A DNA stretch of 64,000 nt, taken from contig NZ_SACK01000011.1 of assembly GCF_004005815.1 (NCBI RefSeq), positions 34,438 through 98,437 of the forward strand, given 5' to 3'. The notes below the pieces were generated by a model. It did no database searches, had not been told where the DNA came from, and saw nothing but the letters and a program-made list of their open reading frames with translations. A program made the translations under genes and the position numbers. Below, one piece after another: positions 1-8,309 of the stretch (position 1 is the stretch's first letter; each line of letters starts with the position of its first letter). Source of the DNA: Mucilaginibacter limnophilus. GTDB taxonomy: Bacteria; Bacteroidota; Bacteroidia; Sphingobacteriales; Sphingobacteriaceae.

Positions 1-2
1 TA

Positions 3-470
3 TTGAATTTATTTCATACACTTATGAAGATCACATCCCTAGCTGAACCTGGCTATCAACAGATTGCAATAGGTATTACATTACAGATACTGGGCGTAGT
101 TATGACAGCGTCTAAATATGAACAACCTTCTGTAAGCCTGGAAAAACGTTTGATATCTAAAGCAAAGTTTATACTACAGGAATCGATAGATAATCCATTG
201 AATCTCGAAGAAATGGTTAAAGAACTGCCTATGGGTTATTCTAAATTTCGCAAAGTATTCAAAGAAATTTGTGGAATATCACCCAACCAATATCATTTAA
301 ATTTACGCCTTAATAAGGCAAAAGATTTGCTAACAACAACGAACTTAACTATTAATCAAATAGCCGATCAAACCGGATTTGAATCCATTTTTTATTTTTC
401 CAGGCGCTTCAAGGCCAAAAATGGAATCTCACCTAAATTGTTTAGAGATAAGATGTCAAAAACTGAATAA
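3..470 (+). CDS. AraC-family transcriptional regulator, C-terminal part (5' end outside window)
   Basis: The visible 155 residues end in a typical double helix-turn-helix AraC DNA-binding domain (about residues 50-150), with the characteristic second-HTH segment reading QIADQTGF then FYFSRRFK. The part before it resembles the linker of the two complete AraC proteins at 10987 and 24139 (the GYQ..I.G..L.I.G pattern), so this is probably a third paralog of that cupin-plus-HTH type. The frame is open to the left edge; the true start lies outside the window, and the apparent TTG start at base 3 should not be trusted. It converges on the rhamnosidase operon that ends at 646 and, by position, may regulate it. 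The DNA-binding assignment is firm; the target is inference. Confidence 0.85.
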   Translation: MNLFHTLMKITSLAEPGYQQIAIGITLQILGVVMTASKYEQPSVSLEKRLISKAKFILQESIDNPLNLEEMVKELPMGYSKFRKVFKEICGISPNQYHLNLRLNKAKDLLTTTNLTINQIADQTGFESIFYFSRRFKAKNGISPKLFRDKMSKTE

Positions 471-645
471 GTAAGAAATTTTACCATCAATTCGTACTGC
501 ATACCTAATAATTTCAAATAAGCGTCGAGTTGTGTGGCTTTAAATCTTTACAGACATTGGCAAGATATCAATGTTCTGAATAAACATGGGTAAAAATTAC
601 GCTAGTTTTATAAACTTCGTTTATTTAAAAAATACTCAAGAACTT

Positions 646-3183
646 CTATTGTGTAGCGTCAAAAAATATCCCACTTAAAACGGGTGTAAGTCCACGGATA
701 GGATTTATTCTGAATTTGATAGAACGGTTGTACTCGAAGGTAATGTAAGCACCATTTTCGCAATGCTCAATCACCTGCACGGGTGCTACCAATTCAGACG
801 TCTGAGCGTCGAAAGCTTCTACTGCTAATTTCCGACCTTTGCCGTCCCAATCAAGAAAATATAAGGTTACCCTATATCGCTTAGGTTCTTTGATGTTAAT
901 TGTCGATGTAAATGTGTAACCTATCTGGTCCTGATCTTCCGAATAGATACATGCTGCGTTTCTGGGAAACCCGTTTGCCGAGCTTGGTGCTAAAGCACGT
1001 TTATCAGTAGTATTAATGCGCCAGGTTTTATTTAACGGTAGATTATTCCCAAATATCTTGTAATAGTTTATTGAAGATATGTAGTCCGGTAAACGTTGTC
1101 TGTGTTTCCCATCACCATCGTAATTACATAATTCATAGCCGTCTTTTCCATAGGTCCCTCCCCAATTTCCACCTGTACTATAATCTTTGCCAATATATGT
1201 CGCAGGAAACACCTCCGGTAAAACTGAATGTTTTGGCGTAACGCCTCCGTATTGCACTTGAAGGTTATAAACACCTGGCTGAACATCTTTTAAATAAACA
1301 AACTCATCATCTTCATAAGCGCCGGATATCCCCTCAATTGAATGATAATTTCCATCCCAAAACAATACGTCATTTACATGCAAAGCCTTTATTCGCTTCT
1401 CTACTTTTGGAATACCTATTGTACCTTTTGTGCCTGCAGGTACTGAAAAACTACACTTACCGCTTAACAGATTGAAACTGGCTGATATCTCCCCCTTAAG
1501 CGTTGGAACCGCGCCTGAAACGTAAGTAAGGGTACGACCTAAATGCGGCATTATTTGAAAACTTTCAAAGCCTGGAGAAGTTGGTTTGATTCCTAAGATC
1601 TCTTCACTTAACCACTTAGTAACGCCAGCGCCCCAAGGATGACATAAACTTGTAAAGCCACATTGATTACTGGGCACAGCCCCATTCTTTGCTATAATTG
1701 CATTCCATGACGGGCGATAATTTTCAAAAAAAGTAGTACCTCCATATTTGATTTGGCCGCCCCATAAGTCACGTATAGCATCCAATCCGTCATCATACTG
1801 ATGCATTGCGGAGAATGCTTGGATAACAAAATATTGATTAAATGGTGAATAAGAGATACGGTTTACGCGGTTTGTAAAGGATTGCTTAAAAACGGCATGC
1901 TGCTCCTGTGCTGTTAAATATCCGGTGTTTACAGCATCAGCGGATGCATGTAACCCGTAAGATCTATACCATGCCTCATCTTTTCGTATAGCTTGCATTT
2001 TCTCTTCAGCGTAACGCGCATATTTATCAAACAGATCTTTACGGTCTAATTGATTCATTGCAGAGGCAAATTCTTTCCACGCCCGGATAGAAAGCATTTT
2101 ATAACCGTTTTGTGGTTCAGGTAAATTAGGATGCTCGAACCCTGCCCCCAAACGTTCGTCCCACCCGAAAAATAGAAGATCGGGGTTAGTGCCGTAGACT
2201 TTATAGGCGTCATCCAGTTTAGCTATAACATTATCAATATACGACTCGAGCGTTGCTGTGTCGCCGGTATAACGATAGTAATCAAGCAGGCTTAACACCC
2301 AGTATAACGCGTAACTTCTGATGCCATTACTTTGCGTTGATGTATGCACAAGGTTTTGTTTCACAAAATCGTAGTTGCCAAATGCTACCATCGACGCGGC
2401 TTGGGCCGGGTGAGCGTCCCCTGTCCAGGAGATCCGGTCGCCACGATTCATTAAAATAGCACCGAAGTGGTCCTGCAATAAATTGAGTTTTACGGTATAA
2501 GCACCGGTATACCAAATGCGGGTAAGCATTGTGTCGCTGCAGTTGAAACTTCCATTGTAGTTTGTAGGTCTTATCTGGCAAACCAATCGTATTCCACTAA
2601 TGTTCCACGGTCGAGAAAACGAACGAACATGTATCCAACCAAAGCGCACACCCTCATAAAGTTGCGGATTAAGTTCCAATCTATAGGTATTACCCCTTTT
2701 AACAGGCTTTAGGGTGCGCTTAGGATAATTAGTTGCATAAACAGGAATCTGATCATATTCACTAATACTCATTTCAACTTCTCCTTCAAGGTCAGAACTA
2801 TCGAATTCAACCCAGGCTGCGCTTACTCTGCCGAAATCAAAGCGAATATCTCCCATGCCATTTACAGCAATCCTATCGTTTGAACGATAGTTTTTCATAT
2901 CAAAACTTTTACTGCCACTTATTTTTACAGGCTTTAAAATATAGGTCTCCATGTTATCTGAAGCTCTAGGCGCTGCCCATCTGTAACTAACCAAAGGGTC
3001 AGGTGAATGTATTACCCGTTTTCCTGTTGGCTTAGCAGTTATGTGCGGGTAAACATTTATCTGTGCATGCAATGAAAGGCATGGAATAGTAACGATAGCA
3101 ATTAGAAGCATACCGGAGAACTTAACAAAAATACTTCTGGAGATAGTAGGGATTTGGGTAATGCAGCGGACAATTTTGCTCAT
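646..3183 (-). CDS. Secreted alpha-L-rhamnosidase-type glycosidase (GH78-like) with C-terminal accessory domain
   Basis: An 845-residue exported protein with signal peptide cleavage near residue 40 (LSLHA/Q). The order is an N-terminal beta-sandwich (about 45-210), a six-hairpin (alpha/alpha)6 catalytic barrel (about 215-530), an antiparallel beta C-domain (about 535-640) and a final beta domain rich in Gly/Trp (GGNWGG near 675) that looks like a malectin- or CBM-type module. GH78 hallmarks are the W253-T-G-D256 motif, the TTFFE motif ending at E487 (general-base position) and the HPWGAG motif at 515. The Glu usually found in the RDER acid motif is Asp here (D249). It is last in the minus-strand operon, 31 bp after the desaturase fusion, and a close paralog of the protein at 5745. 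Hydrolysis of terminal alpha-L-rhamnose in the periplasm or at the surface is the likely role; exact substrate unknown. Confidence 0.8.
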   Translation of the reverse strand: MSKIVRCITQIPTISRSIFVKFSGMLLIAIVTIPCLSLHAQINVYPHITAKPTGKRVIHSPDPLVSYRWAAPRASDNMETYILKPVKISGSKSFDMKNYRSNDRIAVNGMGDIRFDFGRVSAAWVEFDSSDLEGEVEMSISEYDQIPVYATNYPKRTLKPVKRGNTYRLELNPQLYEGVRFGWIHVRSFSRPWNISGIRLVCQIRPTNYNGSFNCSDTMLTRIWYTGAYTVKLNLLQDHFGAILMNRGDRISWTGDAHPAQAASMVAFGNYDFVKQNLVHTSTQSNGIRSYALYWVLSLLDYYRYTGDTATLESYIDNVIAKLDDAYKVYGTNPDLLFFGWDERLGAGFEHPNLPEPQNGYKMLSIRAWKEFASAMNQLDRKDLFDKYARYAEEKMQAIRKDEAWYRSYGLHASADAVNTGYLTAQEQHAVFKQSFTNRVNRISYSPFNQYFVIQAFSAMHQYDDGLDAIRDLWGGQIKYGGTTFFENYRPSWNAIIAKNGAVPSNQCGFTSLCHPWGAGVTKWLSEEILGIKPTSPGFESFQIMPHLGRTLTYVSGAVPTLKGEISASFNLLSGKCSFSVPAGTKGTIGIPKVEKRIKALHVNDVLFWDGNYHSIEGISGAYEDDEFVYLKDVQPGVYNLQVQYGGVTPKHSVLPEVFPATYIGKDYSTGGNWGGTYGKDGYELCNYDGDGKHRQRLPDYISSINYYKIFGNNLPLNKTWRINTTDKRALAPSSANGFPRNAACIYSEDQDQIGYTFTSTINIKEPKRYRVTLYFLDWDGKGRKLAVEAFDAQTSELVAPVQVIEHCENGAYITFEYNRSIKFRINPIRGLTPVLSGIFFDATQ

Positions 3184-3214
3184 AGATCAATAAGGAATAT
3201 GAAAAATTGGGTGT

Positions 3215-5494
3215 TTAAAATTCATCGAATGCAACCTGTTCGTTGCTCACCCCAAGCGCTGTAAGCATTCTTGTACAGGCTTTAATCATCATAGGCGGCC
3301 CACATAAATAAAATTCAACATTGTGAAGGTCATGGTGATGTCGTAAATATTTATCACGAACAACTTCATGGATAAATCCTTCCGGCCCTTCCCAATTATC
3401 TGATTCTATTGGGGAAGACAAAGCAACGTGAAAGCTGAAATTTGGATGATCATCAGCAAGTGATTTGAAATAATTATCATAAAACAATTCCTGCTTTGAA
3501 CGGGCACCGTACCAATAACTTACTTTACGGCCAGTATGCTCATTCTCAAAAAGTTCGGCAAGGTGGGCTCGTATAGGCGCCATTCCGGCACCGCCGCCTA
3601 TGTACACCATTTCTTTTTGTGTTGACTTGATATGGAAATTACCTACCGGCTCCACAGCCCAAACCCTATCGCCAGGCTTTAATGCAAATACATAACTTGA
3701 ACCGACACCGGGTAAACAATCTTGTCCCAGTGGTGGCGTGGCTATACGAACGTTAAGTTTGAATCCCTCATCTGTTTTGCGGTTGCTTGCTATTGAATAA
3801 TTATTTCGTTTTTGTGATCCTGGATTTTTACTGATCAAATCAAAGATGCCCTGCTCTTCCCAAACTTGCCTGTAAGGCTCATCAATCTCAATATCGTTAA
3901 AAGCTATTCTTTCATAAGGGGGTATCACAAGCTGAATGTAGTCGCCAGGAGTAAAGCCAATCTTAATAGTTTTGTCTACGGGTTTCAGAATTACCTCCTT
4001 GATAAATGTTGCGACATTTCTGCTTGAAATCACCTGCAATTCATATAATTTCTCCTCCTGAACGCCACTTTCGTTTTTTCTAAGCAAATCGATCCACAGC
4101 TGTCCATCGCGTTCTTCAATCGGATAGGTAACTAATCCCCGGCATATCGGCGCACGTGCCGGAGATCCATCCTTTAAATTGAACCGGCCGTTATGCTTGG
4201 GGCATTCAATAATCGATCCTTTTACAAGTCCGTCACTTAAGTGAGTGTTACCGTGTGTACACATACCATCAGTGGCGTACAGCTTGCCAATAGCATCGCG
4301 GTAGATGGCATATGTTTTTCCCTCATGGTCTAATCGTAAAACATTTTCAGTTCGCAATAAAGTTGCGTTACCAATGTTCAGCCAACCGTCTGTATTTTTT
4401 AAATCAATGACTTCTAATACATTCTCCTTAATGTATTTAACAGTTTCCGGTAATTTTCGCTTAATATGATAGGCCGGATCGTTCAGTTGTCTGATAAGCG
4501 TTGGTAAGATTTCCTTCCAGGCAGAATATATAGACGGATATACAGGAGCGCAATCATCCTTTACCAATTGATGCAATTTTGGTAAGGCGTGATAAGGTAC
4601 CAATGGAAACATGTGATGCTCCGTATGGTAGTTCATATTCCAATAAATAAATCTGCTAACCGGATTCATATAGACCGTACGGCAATTCAACCGGTGGTCT
4701 AATACATTTTCTGCTAAACCGGCATGTTGAGTCGTATTATGGATGATCATCAGCCATGTACCAAAAAACTGCGGTAAAATGAACAGGAAGATTGGTATCC
4801 AACTTTGTAACACCACGGCTGAAGCTATGATCGTGAAATATATAATCAGAATGAACCGGGCATTTTTAAAAACCTTTTGAAATTCACTCTCAGGAACATA
4901 TGTCTTTTCGGCATCGCTCATCTTACCAAAAGCATGACGAAACAAATTAGTGTAATATGTTTTGTAACCCTGCAAATTAAAGAGAGACAGAATCAACCCT
5001 TTAATATCTGGAGGGCGAGGTAATTGTATCTCAGGATCCCGACCTACAATTATCGTATCACTATGATGACGAATATGACTCCAGCGCCAGATATGTGATT
5101 CACGCATCACCATAAAAGATGATACCCCATAAACCAAATTGTTTAGCCAATCTGTTCGAAACGCGGTTCCATGTCCGCACTCATGCCAACGCGAATCAGA
5201 ACTTGTTCCGTAAAATACTGCATAAATCAGGTAAGGTATAACTGCCCACCAAGTTCCCCATAAAACTATAGTTAAATATGATGTGGCTAACAAAATAGCA
5301 AAAAGCAAAAGGGTGTCCCGTATGGCTGGCCCGTCACGTCTTATCAATAATTCCCGCATCAACTTTTGCGGTACCGGCGTTTGATACCAATCTGCTTCGG
5401 CCAGACCTGATTCAATAGCTTTGGTGGCATTAACCCCTGTAAGCGTGTAATCGAGTTTAGTAACTGCAGGCTTTTGTGTCACACCTGTTTTCAT
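3215..5494 (-). CDS. Three-domain oxygenase: membrane desaturase + Rieske [2Fe-2S] + NqrF-like FAD/NAD reductase
   Basis: A 759-residue self-contained electron-transfer oxygenase. Residues 60-345 are a membrane di-iron desaturase/hydroxylase domain with three histidine boxes (H104-x3-H108, H140-x2-HH144, H290-x2-HH294) and hydrophobic segments near 60-95 and 212-250. Residues about 370-470 are a Rieske domain with ligands C412-x-H414 and C431-x2-H434 separated by 16 residues. Residues about 483-759 match the FAD/NAD part of NqrF (FAD motif YSIAS at 566, GGGAGMAP at 633, CGPPMM at 731, acidic-aromatic C-terminus); the plant-type ferredoxin of NqrF is replaced by the Rieske domain. The desaturase part resembles MocD of rhizopine catabolism, whose partners MocE (Rieske-type) and MocF (reductase) are separate proteins. 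It lies between two rhamnosidase genes, suggesting oxidation or O-demethylation of a glycan-derived substrate. No signal peptide. Fatty-acid hydroxylation or desaturation is the alternative. Confidence 0.85.
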   Translation of the reverse strand: MKTGVTQKPAVTKLDYTLTGVNATKAIESGLAEADWYQTPVPQKLMRELLIRRDGPAIRDTLLLFAILLATSYLTIVLWGTWWAVIPYLIYAVFYGTSSDSRWHECGHGTAFRTDWLNNLVYGVSSFMVMRESHIWRWSHIRHHSDTIIVGRDPEIQLPRPPDIKGLILSLFNLQGYKTYYTNLFRHAFGKMSDAEKTYVPESEFQKVFKNARFILIIYFTIIASAVVLQSWIPIFLFILPQFFGTWLMIIHNTTQHAGLAENVLDHRLNCRTVYMNPVSRFIYWNMNYHTEHHMFPLVPYHALPKLHQLVKDDCAPVYPSIYSAWKEILPTLIRQLNDPAYHIKRKLPETVKYIKENVLEVIDLKNTDGWLNIGNATLLRTENVLRLDHEGKTYAIYRDAIGKLYATDGMCTHGNTHLSDGLVKGSIIECPKHNGRFNLKDGSPARAPICRGLVTYPIEERDGQLWIDLLRKNESGVQEEKLYELQVISSRNVATFIKEVILKPVDKTIKIGFTPGDYIQLVIPPYERIAFNDIEIDEPYRQVWEEQGIFDLISKNPGSQKRNNYSIASNRKTDEGFKLNVRIATPPLGQDCLPGVGSSYVFALKPGDRVWAVEPVGNFHIKSTQKEMVYIGGGAGMAPIRAHLAELFENEHTGRKVSYWYGARSKQELFYDNYFKSLADDHPNFSFHVALSSPIESDNWEGPEGFIHEVVRDKYLRHHHDLHNVEFYLCGPPMMIKACTRMLTALGVSNEQVAFDEF

Positions 5495-5744
5495 TTCAAT
5501 TCTTTTTAATATTTATGTTGATCATAATTTTAGCAGGACGAATTCACACAATTGTTGTGTCATAGTGAGATGATCCAATACCTCATGATCCATTTTAAAT
5601 TTTCGATTTCGATAGGGTTTATTCTACATTAGCTAATTTACCACAACTTCATTCAGCGAACTAACCGACCAAATCGATTTATCAGAAAATGCAATCAATT
5701 TGCGCCTTAAGTAAAGTGATAAATATTTATCTGCAAACACATGC

Positions 5745-8270
5745 CTAAGATTCCTTTTTTGTCGGAAGCATTGTTGACTGATTGGCCGGATCTATAAATA
5801 ATCCGCTTAATGTCGCATTAGGTCCCCGAACAATGTTGATACGAAATCTGGCTGAACGGTTATAAGCATAGGTGATGTAAGTACCGCGACGCATATCTTT
5901 AATCACCTTAACCGGGGCTATCAATTTAAGTGAAGCTTCATCAAACATTTCAACCGCCGTTTCACGAGCTTTATCGTCCCAATCGACAAAGTATAATGAT
6001 ATCTTATAATCCTTTTCCTGTTTAAGATTTACGGTAACGGTATAAGTAATACCTGTCTGATCGGTATCCATTGCGTAAATACACGTTGCTGATCGTGGAA
6101 AACCATTTTTGGAATCCGGGGCAAGCGCACGATCATCAGTAGTATTGGTTAACCAAATGTTATTTGATGGTAAAGTATTCCCGTTCTTTTTATAGTATGT
6201 TAATGACGAAACGTAGGCCGGAAGTTGCTGGATATCCTTACCATCTCCTAAATAATTGCACAATACGTAGCCGTCCTTTCCGTATTTGCCTCCCCAGTTT
6301 CCGCCGGTCAACTTATCCACCTGTACACATTTGGCTGCATAATTTACGGGCACATCAACTAATTTTGGCGTATTTCCTTTATAGTGTATAAATATCTTGT
6401 AATGACCACTATTAACGCCATTAAGATAAATGAAAGAATCATCTTGCGAAACCGAGGCCACATACTCATTCGGCACATGTTTTTTACCCCAAATAACTTT
6501 ATTATTCACGGTTACCGAAACGATATTTTTCTCAACTTTAGGTATACCGATCCGTGCGATTGTTTTCTGTGGAATTGTGATCGAACATTGTCCGTTTAAC
6601 ACGTTAAAACTAGCCCTCACTTCGCCCTTTGGCGTAGGCATAGTTCCTGCAACATTAGTTATTGAACGTCCAAGATGTGGCACGATGTCTACTCTTTCAA
6701 ATCCGGGCGCAGTTGGCCGTATGCCTAATACCTCTTCGCTAAGCCACTTGGTTACCCCGGCACCCCAAGGATGGCAAAGACTTGTGAAACCACATTGATT
6801 ATTTGGTACCGGTGAATTCCTGCCAATAACAGCATTCCATGATGGACGGTAAACTTCAAAAAAAGTACTACCTCCATAAGCTATTTGGCCACCCCATAAA
6901 TCCTTTATCGAGCCGATCGCTTGATCGTACTTATCCATCAGCGCAAAGGCTTGTATAATAAAGTACTGATTAAAAGGCGAATACGATACACGATTGACCG
7001 GATCGGTGAAACTTTTTAAATAGATAAATTTTCGTTCTATTAGTGACAAAAGCCGTGTATTGACAGCATCGGCACCTGCATGCAAACCAAAATCCTCATA
7101 CCACCTACTATCGTTTCTAAGCGCTGTTATTTTCTCAGAGGCATATGTGTTATACTTATTATAAAGGTCCATTCTACCCAATGCTTTCATAGCCTTTGCA
7201 AACTCTACCCACGCCCGTATTGAAAGCATTTTATAAGCGTTTTGTGATTCCTTATTGTCCGGGTGTTCGAAACCAGCACCTAGACGCTCATCCCATCCAT
7301 AAAACACCAGGCTTGGATTAGTGTTATATACCTTAAATGCATCATCCATTTTTTTACATGCATTAGCAATGTAGGATGTAACCGTTTTGGCATCGCCTGT
7401 GTGGTAGTAATAATCAATCAGGCTAAGTACCCAGTACAGCTCATAACTTCGTATCCCATTGCTTTGGTCGGAAGTATGTGCCAGGTTTTGTTTTACCATT
7501 TCATAGTTTCCAAAAGCGACCAGTGAGGCGGCTTGCGAAGGATGTGCATCACCTGTCCAGGAGTAGCGGTCGCTTCTATCAATCAGGATCGCGCCAAAAT
7601 AATCTTTAAGCAAGTTTAATTTAACAGTGTAGGCGCCGGTGTACCAAATGCGCGTTAAAAGCGTATCACTACACGAAAAACTTCCTTTATAGTTGACCGG
7701 CCTGACTTGGCAAACTAATCTAACATTGTTGATATGCCATGTTTTGTTAAGTGAACGGATATGTATCCAGCCATATTGAACACCTTCATATAATTCCGGG
7801 TTAAGCTCTAATCTGTAAGTATTACCATGCTTTTTAGGTACCATTGTTTTCTTTGGGAAAGTAGATAAAGCCATCAGAGGCTCATTAAATTCACTGACAC
7901 TCATCTCAACGGCCCCATTGAGATCCGGACTGTCGAACTCCAACCATCCCGCATTATTCTGGCCAAAATCGAAACGAATATCACCTGTACCTTTTACCCC
8001 TATATGCAGGCCATCATTTTCTACCTCGGCAACAAAATTTGATCTGGTCGAAAAGCTCCAGCACTTCGGTTTCAGCACATAACATTCTAAATCATCAGTT
8101 AAGTCCGGATTCGTCCACCGATAAGAAAATATGGGATCCGGCGAATGTGGGTTAATTACAGATGTTTTTGTTGCTGTTATGGGAGGATATACATATAGTT
8201 GAGCTACGGAATACTGATATAAGATCGTAAAAAAAAGCAGTAGATTACCTACAACGAATTTTCTTTTCAT
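5745..8270 (-). CDS. Secreted alpha-L-rhamnosidase-type glycosidase (GH78-like), paralog of the protein at 646
   Basis: An 841-residue exported protein (signal peptide to about residue 23, ending SVA/Q). It shares its whole domain order with the protein at 646: N-terminal beta-sandwich, (alpha/alpha)6 barrel with the SWTGDAHP motif, a GGSTFFE general-base motif, an HPWGAGVTKW segment, beta C-domain and Gly/Trp-rich accessory domain. The acid-motif Glu is again Asp (DRSDR preceding SWTGD). It sits 39 bp after the rhamnosidase at 8310 and is followed by a 250-bp spacer before the desaturase fusion, so an internal promoter or mRNA processing site may exist there. The duplication flanking the desaturase gene suggests two related linkages or aglycones are handled. 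The family assignment is good; the substrate is not visible. Confidence 0.8.
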   Translation of the reverse strand: MKRKFVVGNLLLFFTILYQYSVAQLYVYPPITATKTSVINPHSPDPIFSYRWTNPDLTDDLECYVLKPKCWSFSTRSNFVAEVENDGLHIGVKGTGDIRFDFGQNNAGWLEFDSPDLNGAVEMSVSEFNEPLMALSTFPKKTMVPKKHGNTYRLELNPELYEGVQYGWIHIRSLNKTWHINNVRLVCQVRPVNYKGSFSCSDTLLTRIWYTGAYTVKLNLLKDYFGAILIDRSDRYSWTGDAHPSQAASLVAFGNYEMVKQNLAHTSDQSNGIRSYELYWVLSLIDYYYHTGDAKTVTSYIANACKKMDDAFKVYNTNPSLVFYGWDERLGAGFEHPDNKESQNAYKMLSIRAWVEFAKAMKALGRMDLYNKYNTYASEKITALRNDSRWYEDFGLHAGADAVNTRLLSLIERKFIYLKSFTDPVNRVSYSPFNQYFIIQAFALMDKYDQAIGSIKDLWGGQIAYGGSTFFEVYRPSWNAVIGRNSPVPNNQCGFTSLCHPWGAGVTKWLSEEVLGIRPTAPGFERVDIVPHLGRSITNVAGTMPTPKGEVRASFNVLNGQCSITIPQKTIARIGIPKVEKNIVSVTVNNKVIWGKKHVPNEYVASVSQDDSFIYLNGVNSGHYKIFIHYKGNTPKLVDVPVNYAAKCVQVDKLTGGNWGGKYGKDGYVLCNYLGDGKDIQQLPAYVSSLTYYKKNGNTLPSNNIWLTNTTDDRALAPDSKNGFPRSATCIYAMDTDQTGITYTVTVNLKQEKDYKISLYFVDWDDKARETAVEMFDEASLKLIAPVKVIKDMRRGTYITYAYNRSARFRINIVRGPNATLSGLFIDPANQSTMLPTKKES

Positions 8271-8309
8271 AATTGAACGATGATTAGTAAATGTTTTATC
8301 GGCCCTACA

